Below, piece by piece: positions 11,316 to 22,305 of a stretch of DNA of 64,000 bases (within the stretch, counting starts at the first letter, position 1; every line of letters begins with the position of its first letter). The stretch is taken from positions 930,001 to 994,000 of the forward strand of contig QXJR01000006.1 in NCBI GenBank assembly GCA_020975725.1, written 5' to 3'. A program made the position numbers and the translations under genes. The notes beneath the pieces were generated by a model. That model was not told the origin of the DNA and ran no database searches. It saw only the letters and a list, made by a program, of their open reading frames with translations. Source of the stretch: Picocystis sp. L7 (Eukaryota; Chlorophyta; Picocystophyceae; Picocystales; Picocystaceae).

Positions 11316-12338
11316 CTACAATGGCAGGTATGCAGAACAGAGCGAATCTTCAAGATATTCTGGAAAGCACGCGTAATCCATTGCTATCAAGTAGCATACT
11401 GCTCTTGCGATGGAAGTATTTTCACCCATTGCTTTCTTTGCTGCTTTTAAAGTGCCCAGAGGATCCTTTGTTGTATTGTGCTGCCCACAGTAGGGCACTG
11501 ATGGAGTATGTTCCTCTGGCACATCGCACTGCTCCTGCAGAAACCTTGGTAGCGACCTTGAGAGACTCTCCAGTGGTATGAAGTGTATGGGCGTCTCTGT
11601 CCCTGACATGTGCAGTGCAAAGAGGGTGCCAGACATGAAAAAAATGTGTCTCACCTCGTAGTCTTCAGAGAGGACATGCAACATATCTTTTGGCGAGAGG
11701 ACATTGTGAACATACCTCGCGAATCTACCAGAGTTACCCAGTGGTCGCTCCAGAAAGCTTCCGCCTGAAAACCGCCTGCGGGACAACCTGTGTATCGTGG
11801 ATTTTCTCAGCTGCCTACTTTCATCCAATCTCCACTCATGCTCGTTGTAACCTGATAAAAACCTTGCAAGGGGGTCCCTGATGTAGGTTATTATACACTT
11901 GGCCTTTCTCAGCTGTTGGAGATATTCTTGACCTCGGACACGCTTCGAAGTCACGTTGAGCCTCTGCGCGACCTCCTTGAAGTAGCATCCCACTTGGTTG
12001 TTGCCCGCCTTCCAAATCCTCACGTAGGAGACAATTCCATTCGTTGGAGCTGGAAAGTGTATTCCACCAGAAGAAAACGTGTGTAAAGTCAGGGCGATCG
12101 TTGGATTCAGCGATTCTACTTTGAATCCCAGGTCAAGACCTACGGCCTTTTGGGCCATGCTGTATAGGATAGGAGCATACTTCATGTCTGGCACTTTATT
12201 CGGACATAGCTTTGCCCATTCTACACCGCTGTCCGCTGTCTCTCGATCACCGTATGTTTGTGCAAAGTAGGAGATCGAAGAGAAGAGCATCCAGGACCAC
12301 AGGAGGTTTGTGGCGGGTGCTTTTCGTGTTCCAACCAT
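11316..12338 (-). CDS. Membrane-anchored sulfotransferase, carbohydrate (Gal3ST/HNK-1-like) type
   Basis: A 340-residue protein from the ATG at 12338. It starts MVGTRKAPATNLLWSWMLFSS, a type II signal anchor as in Golgi sulfotransferases. Near residue 100 lies SYVRIWKAGNNQVGCYF, in the position of the 5'-phosphosulfate loop that binds PAPS. Near 145 lies ITYIRDPLARFLSGYNEH, the classic 3'-phosphate motif (RDPxxRFxSGYxEH). Later conserved-looking parts are HIFFMSGTLFALHM, a block that in this family helps close the active site, and cysteines probably paired in the lumen. The predicted reaction is transfer of sulfate from PAPS to a glycan hydroxyl. The loop lacks the usual KxGxxS exactly (KAGNNQ), so substrate and activity are uncertain. 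The longer frame to 12383 begins with TTG and was not used. Stop is TAG. Confidence 0.82.
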   Translation of the reverse strand: MVGTRKAPATNLLWSWMLFSSISYFAQTYGDRETADSGVEWAKLCPNKVPDMKYAPILYSMAQKAVGLDLGFKVESLNPTIALTLHTFSSGGIHFPAPTNGIVSYVRIWKAGNNQVGCYFKEVAQRLNVTSKRVRGQEYLQQLRKAKCIITYIRDPLARFLSGYNEHEWRLDESRQLRKSTIHRLSRRRFSGGSFLERPLGNSGRFARYVHNVLSPKDMLHVLSEDYEVRHIFFMSGTLFALHMSGTETPIHFIPLESLSRSLPRFLQEQCDVPEEHTPSVPYCGQHNTTKDPLGTLKAAKKAMGENTSIARAVCYLIAMDYACFPEYLEDSLCSAYLPL

Positions 12339-13612
12339 CTTCGATCGCTCTCTCTGTCCACGGCCTACGAGTCCTTCGTTCAAGCGGTCGGGATCAGTCT
12401 GCCCAGATTTCGAGCAAGAACAATTCGATCTTCGGTGCTCCTTCCTTTCTTTATCCGCTGCACCAATGCTCGTTCAGTCGATGCAATGGAAGAAGAACAA
12501 TGTGAAGATCGACGTGAGTAAGCAGTGGTTCCACCCCATCCACTGTTGGGTTGCTGACCCTATGACCCCAACACGGAACCAGACGGTCCGTTCCTGGGTC
12601 GGGTGACATTTGCCCTTGTCAATCACAATCATGTCGAAGAGAGAAGATGAACACATGGGCAAGGCTGTGCTTGGGGATAGGCAAGGAGACACAGCAGAAG
12701 GCCATGAACTGGCTTTCATGGGACCAAGCATGGACGGGAAGGGATCTGCATCCTGACAAAGTGTGCGATGATGGACAAGGCACCCTGTGTGGTATCCCTT
12801 GGGCTTCAGCCCGTGACGAGACACGTTGGCAATTGTCCCCAGAGAATCACCGAAGGAAGGCTCGAGTACATTTGGAGTGTAGGAAGGGTTTGCGAAAGAA
12901 AGCGAAACGACCCAGTGCCGTAGAGCACACATACTCGTCTGTGCTGAGCTTCACTTTCTATATGTCTCCGAGATTGTATGGACGAAGGGACCGTTGGGAC
13001 AGTCTCAGACGATTGCAAATACTCGTTCGACGACCTCTGCCGATTCTGGTGGCTCAGACACAGCAAGAAGGCAAATCAATCTTCACGGATCGCTGCGGAA
13101 TAAATGTCGATGTAGATAGATTTCAGTTGCCCCCCGAGCAAAGCTACTTGACATGAGACACCATTCCAAAAACAAAGGTGTAACATTGAGATGCTGCTCC
13201 ATGGTCAGACAAACCAAGAAAGCTTGGCAGGACTGGAGAAGTGCTAGAGTTGATCGGCACAAGATAGAACCGATGCACGGGTGTAAAGCGTTCAAAACGC
13301 AATATGTATGAGCACCGATGTTGCAGTGCACACTCGCATTCACCACAGTATTATTTAAGCAGTCAAGCAGACCCAGTGTGGCTAGTGCATATGAATTTCT
13401 GGCCCATGCAATGACACAAGTGTAACTGGAAGCTGCAGATGCACAAAGCACAGAAGCTGAGCAAAGTTTTAGAAGTGGGTCTGTACCTGCTCTGATTTCT
13501 ACCATAGCTGCTATAATGACCAGGGATTGAGTCCGTAGGACTTTATTAGGAGCGATAACCTCTTGCCTTGATATCTCGTTCAGCAAGGAGGCAAGGCTGA
13601 ATTTAGAAGAAG
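12339..13612. other. Intergenic region, nothing recognised
   Basis: About 1.3 kb between ITPK and the sulfotransferase. A 167-codon minus-strand frame (13083-13586) sits just after the ITPK stop but shows no domain and may be 3' UTR. Confidence 0.4.
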
Positions 13613-14764
13613 TCAGCGAGTGTGAACATGACTGGTATTGTGCTCGGATTCTTCACCACTACCCTTCCCATCTTCTACGTAGGATTTCAAGAAGGATGCA
13701 AAAGCAGTCTCGTACCCTGGCATCTTCGAGTAGCCTGGGAAATAATTGATATCAATGATGTAGTAAACATCATGTTCTCCATCTTCAAAGTTTTCCTTGC
13801 AGCGTATCAAATCAAAATTGAAAAGCTCAAGATTGAGTACTTGACGCAGCTTCCTTGCAATTTTGCCGAGCGTCTCCTGGGGGGGCATCTGAACGTGCCA
13901 CTCTAACGGCTTTTGCCCGTTCGGACATGTACGTGACATATACGTCCACATTTGCACATGAGGCTGCTCATGTACGGATCTGTGTCTCGCTTTCCCATCT
14001 CTTCCCATTGCATCAAGCTCTATTTGCTGGCAATTATACTTCGCTCCTTCACCGCCCCTTTGCATTTCCTTTCCCTTGGGATCTTCGTCCAATCGTGCGT
14101 TCTGCACAGATGGCCTGTGTACAGCCTGGACCGTGTCCCCCAGGACATACACCTTGAAGAGAACGCCTCCGTGTTCGAGAAACTGCTGCAGCACTACTGG
14201 CGGTTTCAGGGGTTCTAGCTTTCCCTCAAGCAGTTCCTGAACGCCTTCTTCGTCGTAAATGATGCCAAGGGTATGGCTTCCACTGCTTCCACCAGCCCTC
14301 AACGGTTTGGCCACCAGAGGTAGTTCCATCCCCCGTTTCTCGAGCGCCTCTTGCACCTCGCACTCTGGGCTCTCGAGCAGGAACTGGGCCGGGGTGTTGA
14401 GTCTGGCATTGCGTGCTGGTCTCAGCATGGTCATTCGATTCGCAAGCACGGCGATATCGTCTGGATGGTCCACGATGCACGTATTGGGATGTTCTCGTGC
14501 GTAGTTTTCCAGCCTTTCGGACCAGTCGTTCCTGGAGGTCATCTTGTGCAGCAGCACGTCGAAATGCCCTTGTTCTTCGAGTGGAAGGGACGGATCGAGT
14601 TGCTTCATTTTGAATCCGGCTCTTTCGAGTTCTTCCACCAGCTTGGGCGTGACGAAGCTCTTCATCTTCTTGGGATGGAGTGCAAATCCCACCCACTTCG
14701 GCGTCGGACGGGACGGATCTCCCTCGCGTTCCGCCGAGGTGGTGCATGGACGTTCCTCCTCCAT
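13613..14764 (-). CDS. ITPK1: Inositol-tetrakisphosphate 1-kinase (ITPK), ATP-grasp fold
   Basis: A 383-residue protein that phosphorylates inositol tris- and tetrakisphosphates in the cytosolic route to phytic acid. The family order is complete: WVGFALHPKKMKSF at the N-terminus, IVDHPDDIAVLANRMTML near 100, LVAKPLRAGGSSGSHTLGI (ATP-grasp nucleotide loop, with the SH-containing segment), VVLQQFLEHGGVLFKVYVLG (the QxFxxHGGVLFKVYV signature), LNLELFNFDLIR, and YYIIDINYFPGYSKMPGYE, whose D and N bind magnesium. Length fits the usual 320-420. The start is the ATG at 14764; the frame is open four codons further but begins with GTG. A polar insert (EDPKGKEMQRGGEGAKYN) and a charged tail are the only odd parts. 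No intron. Confidence 0.93.
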   Translation of the reverse strand: MEEERPCTTSAEREGDPSRPTPKWVGFALHPKKMKSFVTPKLVEELERAGFKMKQLDPSLPLEEQGHFDVLLHKMTSRNDWSERLENYAREHPNTCIVDHPDDIAVLANRMTMLRPARNARLNTPAQFLLESPECEVQEALEKRGMELPLVAKPLRAGGSSGSHTLGIIYDEEGVQELLEGKLEPLKPPVVLQQFLEHGGVLFKVYVLGDTVQAVHRPSVQNARLDEDPKGKEMQRGGEGAKYNCQQIELDAMGRDGKARHRSVHEQPHVQMWTYMSRTCPNGQKPLEWHVQMPPQETLGKIARKLRQVLNLELFNFDLIRCKENFEDGEHDVYYIIDINYFPGYSKMPGYETAFASFLKSYVEDGKGSGEESEHNTSHVHTR

Positions 14765-16709
14765 GTCCAGGCACACCTCTCGAAGGTATGCCAGCGTCGG
14801 CGCCGCGTGTGCTCTCCTTCGTCTCGCGCGATGGTGGTCGCACCGCCGTGTGCGCGATGGACGGTCTCACCTGTCGATCCAAACGGTTGGGATGGATTCC
14901 CCTTCTAAACCGAGGTTCCACCCGACACGATCCCCTTTCTACCGGGTGGATCGAACCCGGTCGATCCTGGCTGAAGAAGGGTGGACCAACCGAAAGGATC
15001 TCCCAAGGGATCTGTGGAACCAACCATGTCCACCACGGAAAGAACCATGCCCATGCGACATCAAAGTGCAAAGGGAATCCAGGACATGCAACTTGGCCTA
15101 CCTCAGATCGAGACAACAACGTTGGAACGTCGACGCGTCCAATCACGTCCGCCCGGGAGACGGAGGAGGATCCAAATCGACGTGCCATCCCAAACCATCG
15201 CAATACCACCCGACGTACAAATGGACTCCTGAAGGTCCCCTTCATGCACGCCATGCCTAAGAAGCGCACGGGAGCAAACCTTGTGAAGGAGAATTCCTTC
15301 TTTTGCTCTCGGGTAGGGGACACAACGGTCAAAAGCGCTCCATGAAAAAGGTGGCAACACACACACGAAGACACCATGGCGTAATGGAACACTGCTGAAT
15401 CTTTAGCAATGAGCGGTAGAATAGGAGATGCGAAACGCTTCGAGCAATTGTCACGCACGTTGAGAATGAAGCTCTTGCGACTGCGGAACTTGATGCATTA
15501 ATAAGAAAGCCCATGAATCTCAACCACACATACACATTGTCCACCGTCACAAACATGGCCAAAGATTCAAGCAAACACACGTACAATCAAGCATACTAAA
15601 ACCACGGGGCATTGTGATTGGTGAGAGCAATCGACACGAAGGTGACACTCCGATGTACTCAAAAGCTTGCAAGGGAAACGTTTGTCGTCAGGAGAAGTGA
15701 TGGGACATACGATGTTTAGCTCGAGACCCATCAAACTCTTCCTCTAGATTCTTGCACAAAAGCCGAGTTTTACGTCATGTCCATCCATCTAGATTTCGAG
15801 CTCAAATTCGCTAGGGTATGCCATTTCCATCCTACCATTCAAAAATGGGGTCCGTGTAGTTAAAGGCATCGATGCAACCCACATCCCCGACAATACTCTT
15901 CCCGTTTGGCAACTTGCACTCAAATTGTGTCAAAAGTCTACCACCGTTCCATAGTATGGATTTTCCATGTAGTGTCCATTTACTACCCGCTGCCACTTGA
16001 AGAGCCAAAGAACATGCGGTCACTCTTACTCATGGAAAGTAGAGTGAGAGCGCTTACGATCTCTTACCATTGCACAAGCTTGCTTTGCCTGCAATCGTAA
16101 ACAAGGGTATGATACCGTGGAACAAGGACTCCATAGTACATATTACCAACATCGACGCATACCCACTACCAAGTGATGATGGGCAATGACTTGTCAAGGG
16201 CTCTCCAATCGTAGACATGCAAATGGGGGCTTTGTGATATCCTTTTAAATCTTGTTGGTCCATGGAGAGCTTGCGCTACGGTTTCATTCGTGGAATGTGT
16301 CAAGAAACCTTCCATTTTTTTCCAACTACAAGCGCGAAACATTCATGACCCATACATGAAGATATCAATCGAGGACTATCTCACTGGGTAATAGGATAAG
16401 CAAGAGAATGCACCATTTTTGCAGCTAGACAAATGCGCCAGATTATACTCATGGCCCTCCTTTTGCCTTTTGCTTATCTATCATCCAGCATTCCCATGAG
16501 CGGTGGATGTCGCAACGTGATTGAACCGACTTCTGGATCACATCGACACGTAAGGCTCCTCCATGACCCTTGCTCGAGCTCAAGGCAGTGGCGTATTTGC
16601 CACTACTGCAACTCCAAGAAACAAAAGTTCGGAAGAAAAACAGAGGATTGGTAGTGAGTAATGGTAGCTACTTTGGTTACAAAGGATACCATCAGGGCCC
16701 TGACACAAA
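14765..16709. other. Intergenic region, nothing recognised
   Basis: Lies between the RPS6 3' end and the ITPK start. A long minus-strand frame overlapping the ITPK 5' region (14226-15458) is a shadow. No repeat or RNA gene was recognised. Confidence 0.4.
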
Positions 16710-17885
16710 TCAAGAAGCCAGAGATGCCCTCTCTGCACGTTTCTTGGCAAGTGATTCACTGCGGCGTTCTCTCTGTTCCTTTACTCTCAGTGCAAGCAGC
16801 TTGTGGTACTCGGCTGCTTCAGACTTTGACTTGGCAAGCTTTTCTTTCTTCAGCGCGGTTCTTCTACGCTTGCGCTGAAGGACCTGTGGAGTGACGAGAC
16901 GCTGGATCTTGGGGGCCTTGCTCTTCTGCTTTCCGTTCACCTCAAACGTCCTCCTGTACGTGTTCACGTACTTGCGCACGTCGTCCTCCTTGGTGAGGTT
17001 GAAGAGCTTTCGGATCTTAGAAGCTCTCTTTGGTCCACGCAGACGAGGCACTTCACGGTCGGTGAGGCCTGGGATGGGGTTTTCTCCTTGCTTCACGATG
17101 ACGAGGTTGAGGGCAGAGACATCTGGCGAGACAATGCACCCTCTCACTGTTTTCCTCCTGCGTTCTCCGTCGCGCCTTCCGTGGCCCCGGAAGCATTGGT
17201 CGCCCCTGTTCAGCAGCAGGCGCACACGATAGGGAACCAGCACACCTTGCTTCATGGGGAAGCCTTCCTTGTCCTGCCCGCCCTTGATCTTGAAGACGTA
17301 GCCCTTGAATTCCTGTACGAGTGGAAGGAACCGCAAGAGCATCTCGCGTCAGCCATCCTCAGATTGCGCGTGCAACAGAGGCAAGGCGAACAGACGAGGC
17401 GAACGCTCCCGCCTGCGACGGGTGCGCGAGGTCACGATCGTCGGACGCGAAGAAATCGCGGCACGTACCTCTCCGAGTGCATCTCCGTCCACTTCTTGAG
17501 CGATGCGTTTGTCGTAGACGGCGCGGAGTTTCGAATCATCGTCGATCTCCACCTTCTTCTGCGCACCGGTGGCCGGGTTGGCGATGTTGAACTGCGGGCG
17601 CGGACGAGGACGACGACGAAGCAGGTCAGCATGCGTTCGTGTTCGTCAGAACCGTCGCACGAAGCATCTTCATTCGACGCTCGTGTGTGTTTTCCATTCG
17701 GGATCCGCATCCATCCTTCTTTCACTTCTTCTACCCTTCGATCCACGTCGAAGCAAACCCTGGCCTTGGCGCGGTCTATCGATCGCGCGTGCGGCCTTTC
17801 CTTCCCGCCGTCTATTTCCTTCCCTCCTTTCCATGGACGTGTCCACGTCCATCGCCTCCCATCGCACGATGCGGCGCACCTTCAT
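16710..17885 (-). CDS. RPS6: 40S ribosomal protein S6 (eS6), copy 1, three coding exons
   Basis: A 243-residue protein of the small ribosomal subunit. Exon 1 (17885-17880) codes only Met-Lys and is followed by GTGCGC. Intron 1 is 288 nt and ends CAG. Exon 2 (17591-17469) gives [19 protein letters not shown] to [10 protein letters not shown] and is followed by GTACGT. Intron 2 is 156 nt and ends CAG. Exon 3 (17312-16710) gives [59 protein letters not shown] and [18 protein letters not shown]. The plant-like tail [17 protein letters not shown] precedes the TGA stop. In eS6 the C-terminal serines are targets of S6 kinase in TOR signalling. Splice phases are 0 at both introns and the same boundaries are seen in copy 2, which confirms the model. 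Confidence 0.95.
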
Positions 17886-18640
17886 GCTTCGATCCGGAAG
17901 CACGTGCGGTGTCGCGAAGGAAACGCGTCGAATGTGGAGTTGGGATGCGCCGCCACTGGTTGTGGCTTAATTTTGACCCCCCCGGTGCTGAATTTCGACC
18001 CCCCCCCCTTCGTAAACTTTATCGATGTTTATCGAGGGACGGCCCCACGAACGGTGGCAAAGGGACCCCCCTCTGGATCCACCGAAGATCGGCGCTTAAA
18101 ATCGAACTTAACCACACAGAGCCAGGGAGGCAGAGGTGGAACCCCTGAGCCCTGTGCACAGGCTCGATTTCGGGCAAGTCGGGCAGGTTGCCTGTGCATT
18201 CACAGGCTATTTCGGGGGACGGGACGAACTTGGTTCGTGCTTCGAATATTCGCTACTGATTCGCACGGAACTCTACCCGTACAGGCTCGAAGCATAACCC
18301 TAGGAACGTGTATGGTTGTTCATCGCGCGCAATTCCGACATGGATTGGCTTGCGTTTTGGAGAAGACCTCCCTCGATCGACGTGGAAAAGGCCTTTCGAA
18401 CCCGGGTCGCAACGAGGGAACGAAGGGAGCAGCATGAGGAAGAGGAGAGACGAGAGGCGAAACGAGCAAGGAACGAACGTATCACGCGCATGACGGCGAG
18501 ATTGCTTGCTTGTGCTCAGGTTGCAAACGCAGCCTCACATGTGCTCGTCTTGCCCAATGCGGTGCGAATAGAGGGGGAGCGGGAATGTTGGAAAAGGGAT
18601 AGGAGACAGAACAACTTTAGCGAGTTGTTCGATGACAGGA
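17886..18640. other. Upstream region of RPS6 copy 1
   Basis: Contains the presumed RPS6 promoter. Around 17970-18010 there are C-runs (tttgacccccccggtg, then a second run), and at 18140-18210 short inverted motifs around gcctgtgca. No gene was recognised. Confidence 0.4.
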
Positions 18641-19101
18641 TGTTGCAAAAGCGTCCGTGAGTTTTGGACACTCACACACGTGCCTTGGAGGAGAGCGTGT
18701 GTCGGGAAGGAGCCGGTGCACCGGTCTTGGGCGAGGGTCCTCGCACTCGCGGACAAAGTCCCCTTCTAGCTGGCTCGAGGCGTGGTACCTAGCGAGGTCG
18801 ACCTCCTGGTGGTTGGGCAAGCGCGTAGGCCTCAGCAAGTCGTCGAGAGAGGAGGGAAGGAGGCGCGCTGGTGGTTGGCAAAGTCAAAATTCTATCACAA
18901 CGCAAAGAGGGACGATAGGTCTATCTCTCTCACCGCCTCTCACTGGCGGTTGGAATTGGAGCAAAGGGGGTGTCTTATCCGCCTTCGTCCTCCTCTAAGT
19001 CACACCTGACCGTCCATTTTGCTCGCCCCGGGGCGACTATGAGTTGTCACTTGTTCGGCACCGTTCAGCCCCCTCAGGCCCACCCCTCACAATTGTGGAT
19101 T
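18641..19101. repeat. Partial LTR of the Ty3-type family (first ~460 bp)
   Basis: Starts TGTTGCA and matches, nearly base for base, the first 461 bp of the two 730-bp LTRs at 37299 and 44323. It breaks off exactly where the Harbinger element begins. The rest of the LTR is not found on the other side of that element. Fossil fragment in the same orientation on the plus strand as the two complete LTRs. Confidence 0.92.
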
Positions 19102-19138
19102 AGAGGAATTCGTTTTTCGGGAAAAATGAAAAATCGGG
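19102..19138 (+). repeat. Harbinger left terminal inverted repeat
   Basis: 37 bases identical in inverse complement to 22587-22623; begins AGAGGAATTCG and ends AATCGGG. Confidence 0.93.
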
Positions 19139-19380
19139 GTTCGTGCCAAATCCCATTTAACGACGATTTTTCAAACCCTCTCGAGGGATTCGTTTTTTCG
19201 GGGGAAAACATCGGGGCTCGGGGGGACGGGTTTCCTCGACACCGATTGTACAATATCGGGCGTCTAATACTAAAACTAAGGATGTCCTTCAATGCCTCGA
19301 ACCGCCGATAGCGATCCCTTTCCCGCCAGTACACAAGCGGTGTCCAATGGCTTGTCTCACGATTCCGAAACGACCAATTG

Positions 19381-20310
19381 ATGATTGCAAGGTGCGAAGA
19401 GGAAGCAGGGGGGGTGAGCGCGAAGAAGCAGGCGCAAATTCCCGACACCATGGCGAAGGAAGGTGAACAGCCACCCCTCGAAGAGATGGATCAAAACGTG
19501 GCCCAAGACATCGTGCCTGTTGTGGCGTCCAAACAGGTGGTCGCACGGGGAACTTGGACGGCGGAACATCGAATTCTTTTGCTTCGCCAATGTTGCATTG
19601 ACTCATGCAACCCAATCACAAAGCAAGGCAACATCGCAACGAGTTGCGCCCGGAATTGCCTTCAATTCGCTCTAAGAGCAGATCCGAATCGCATGTTTGA
19701 CGGCTTCTCGCTATCGATCGATTCATTGCGTCGCCACGTCCGCCTTGCGATGTCCAGGCAAAAGAAGCGCAACCAACAGGCAAGAGCAGCTACAGGTCGG
19801 GGTGGGACGAGTGTGCACACGGACGAAGAAGAACTGGCCCAACACCTGCTTGAACAGCACGAGAAGATGGAGAACGAGCGCACCGCGCTCGAGGAAGGCC
19901 GAGCCGCGAGGAGCTCGAAGTTGGATGCCGAGGGGAGGGTTCACCTTTCGTGTCAAATGCATACGCACAGGAAGAAACGGCGTTCTGAAGATCCGGCCGC
20001 GACTTGCGTTGGAGCAGCACGCGCCAAGGGGCTGACGAGATGGGTCGGTGCCAATTCCACGTACGAGCGCATCCTCCAGGCGGCCGTGGAGGAACGAGTC
20101 CGTTTGCGCGCTGGCAAAGAGTGGATGCGGTTCTACAACTTGCACGAAGTATCGCCAGAGAAGTGGTCGGACCCAGGAACGCACATGGACTATGTCGAGC
20201 GTGCCTTGCTTGAGCACAGAAAATCGCTCGCCCCACAACCCACCCACGTGGAGGACGAAGTTGTGCCCCTTTCATCGGAAATGGAAGAAGAAGGAACCCC
20301 TGAAGCCTGA
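19381..20310 (+). CDS. Harbinger Myb/SANT-like DNA-binding protein
   Basis: A 309-residue protein with the role of the second Harbinger protein, which in this superfamily binds the transposase and the element's ends and helps nuclear import. Residues about 55-125 form a trihelix/Myb-like region (RGTWTAEHRILLLRQCCIDS, then IDSLRRHVRLAMSRQKKRN). It is followed by an acidic, helical region (EEELAQHLLEQHEKMENERT) likely to be a coiled coil and by a basic segment (HTHRKKRRSEDP) that could act as a nuclear localisation signal. The assignment rests mainly on its place inside an element with a Harbinger transposase. Start is the ATG at 19381. Confidence 0.75.
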   Translation: MIARCEEEAGGVSAKKQAQIPDTMAKEGEQPPLEEMDQNVAQDIVPVVASKQVVARGTWTAEHRILLLRQCCIDSCNPITKQGNIATSCARNCLQFALRADPNRMFDGFSLSIDSLRRHVRLAMSRQKKRNQQARAATGRGGTSVHTDEEELAQHLLEQHEKMENERTALEEGRAARSSKLDAEGRVHLSCQMHTHRKKRRSEDPAATCVGAARAKGLTRWVGANSTYERILQAAVEERVRLRAGKEWMRFYNLHEVSPEKWSDPGTHMDYVERALLEHRKSLAPQPTHVEDEVVPLSSEMEEEGTPEA

Positions 20311-20515
20311 ATCCGCATTGTGTATTACATTTTCCTTGATTTACATGCACTCCTTCCCTTTCTAGCTAGCAGGGAACAACTTTTTTCTCTAGTACTAAAA
20401 AGGAGCTAAAGTATGGATCGATCGATTTGAGAATGCACATGTATTACCACAACATGAAGTTCTTACTTATGCTATACAAGCTCTCATGAAAAGGCTCTGC
20501 TGTTCCATCTGTTGC

Positions 20516-21055
20516 TATTGTTGTTGTTGCTGCTGCTACTGACGATGCTAATGCATGCGGTATGTTCCTGCTGCTGGTGTGCTGCTGCTGATGGTATGCT
20601 GCTGCTAATGGTATGCCGCTGCTGATGGTATGCTGTTGCTAATGGTATGCTGCTGCTGATGGTATGCTGCTGCTGATGGTATGCTGCTGATGGTATGCTG
20701 CTGATGATGATTTTCTTGCCGATGCTGCTGATGGTATGCTGCTGCTGATGGTTTTGTTGCCGATGCTGCTGATGGTATGCTGCTGCTGATGGTTTTGTTG
20801 CCGATGCTGCTGATGGTATGCTGCTGCTGATGGTATGCTGCTGCTGATGGTTTTCTTGCCGATGCTGCTGATGGTTTTCTTGCCGATGCTGCTGATGGTA
20901 TGCTGCTGCTGATGATTTTCTTGCCGATGCTGCTGATGGTATGCTGCTGCTGATGGTTTTGTTGCCGATGCTGCTGATGGTATGCTGCTGCTGATGGTTT
21001 TGTTGCCGATGCTGCTGATGGTATTCTGCTACTGAGGGTTTGCTGTTGCTGTTGA
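20516..21055. repeat. Trinucleotide-rich minisatellite between the two Harbinger genes
   Basis: About 540 bp made of TGC-TGC-TGA-TGG-TA units of roughly 17-18 bp mixed with a longer unit containing TTTTGTTGCCGATGC or TTTTCTTGCCGATGC. Six or more higher-order repeats are visible. On the minus strand it reads as His-Gln-Ser-rich chance protein, which I do not regard as a gene. It separates the convergent genes. Confidence 0.9.
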
Positions 21056-21132
21056 TGTTCTGTTGATGGTGTGTGTTAGTGCCTTTGCTATCGAAACTTG
21101 TGCTGACGTCAAGAACCCAGGAAAAAGGTGAC

Positions 21133-22305
21133 TCACCTAGGCACGTGTGCCGCGTACATCTCTTTGTACTGGCGCATGGACGGCGGACGCACACCAAAGT
21201 ACGAGTTCGCGACACCACCGTACGCACAGGTGTGATAGTTAGTCAAAAGCGCCGCAACGCAATCTTCCTTACCCGTGGCTCGCGAGCCAGTTGCTTTCCT
21301 CGTCACGTCGGTGACAAAAGGCCACAACTCGCCCAACTTTCCAAAGATCCATTCCACGCTTTCTCGATACTTTGACATTTTTTCTGCTAGCCGAAGTTCT
21401 TCCGCGCTCGCGTTGTTCACCTTCGGTGCGCGCAGTAGCACCTCGCTAGTCGGATACGCCGCGTCTCCATAAAGGCAGATTTGCTGTCCTAGCCGAGCGC
21501 GCATGCCTTGAAGTCGAGGAACCAAATGAGAATCGTCCAGCATCGTTGCATCGTTTGCACGGCCGGTTGCCGGTCCATACCAATCGCCGATCATGAAATT
21601 TGGTAAGACCACACACTGATATTTTACCTTATGCTTCCTCTTCCAGCCATTGTACATGGCTTCCTGTCCAACCACTGGCCTGCAAATATCAAACATAGTC
21701 CCGTCAATGAAGCCGAAGCAATGGGGCAATGGACAACCACATCCATGCAAATCGTCCGCGAACGAAGGGAGCGCTTCTTCCCACATTTCGAGTAGCATTG
21801 CAACCCTAGCGTGTTGGTACACGTGATGCAGGACGACGTTGTACATCTTGGAGGTGGCAGGTGGCGATCGATCGAACACCACGGCATGGTGCACACCCTT
21901 CTCGCGTCCCGGAAGCCTACGCAACAAGAGGAGGAAGGCCTCCTCGCCACGGAACCGTCGTGTGCTGCCTCGTGCCCACAAGAATGCCGGGATTTCGAGG
22001 AGGCCCATGAGCTCGCGAAGTTGATCCGCGCCAAACCGGAAGCACCCTCGCAATTCGTCCTCGGTGAACCCGTCGATCCAACGCGCCTCGTTTGCGACCA
22101 CGACACGAGGATTCCACCACGCCAGGAGCTCCTTCTCCTCAGCCCTACATTCGCCCAAATTCTCTTCTAGACATTTTTCCATCGCTTCCAGTAGCTCCGG
22201 CATGTCATCGAACTCGAGCCGGACGAAGTCTCGCATGACCTCGATCTCTTGCACCGCCTTCTTCACGTCCATGAGCTCGAGTGCCCTCCCTTTTCGCTGT
22301 GGCAT
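21133..22305 (-). CDS. PIF/Harbinger transposase (DDE_Tnp_4 type)
   Basis: A 390-residue transposase that cuts and inserts the element. An N-terminal helical region is followed by WIDGFTEDELRGCFRFGADQL, the usual Harbinger helix-turn-helix area. The catalytic core shows FGFIDGTMFDICRP (D201), KVKYQCVVLPNFMIGDWYGP with GRANDATMLDDS, CLYGDAAYPTSEVLL (D281) and YRESVEWIFGKLGELW (E318), giving a 36-residue D-to-E spacing. All three acidic residues are present and there is no stop in frame. ATG at 22305. Its 3' end faces the Myb-like gene across the minisatellite. Confidence 0.92.
   Translation of the reverse strand: MPQRKGRALELMDVKKAVQEIEVMRDFVRLEFDDMPELLEAMEKCLEENLGECRAEEKELLAWWNPRVVVANEARWIDGFTEDELRGCFRFGADQLRELMGLLEIPAFLWARGSTRRFRGEEAFLLLLRRLPGREKGVHHAVVFDRSPPATSKMYNVVLHHVYQHARVAMLLEMWEEALPSFADDLHGCGCPLPHCFGFIDGTMFDICRPVVGQEAMYNGWKRKHKVKYQCVVLPNFMIGDWYGPATGRANDATMLDDSHLVPRLQGMRARLGQQICLYGDAAYPTSEVLLRAPKVNNASAEELRLAEKMSKYRESVEWIFGKLGELWPFVTDVTRKATGSRATGKEDCVAALLTNYHTCAYGGVANSYFGVRPPSMRQYKEMYAAHVPR

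Noticed and set aside
14226-15458. 410-codon minus-strand frame upstream of and overlapping ITPK
   Set aside because: Its 3' half is the ITPK coding sequence in another frame; upstream part is low-complexity Arg/Ser-rich.
17088-18437. 450-codon plus-strand frame opposite RPS6 copy 1
   Set aside because: Overlaps the confirmed RPS6 exons and introns in antisense and has no domain; a shadow frame.
20484-21227. Minus-strand 247-codon frame rich in HQQQHTISS
   Set aside because: Translation of the minisatellite between the two Harbinger genes; not a protein.
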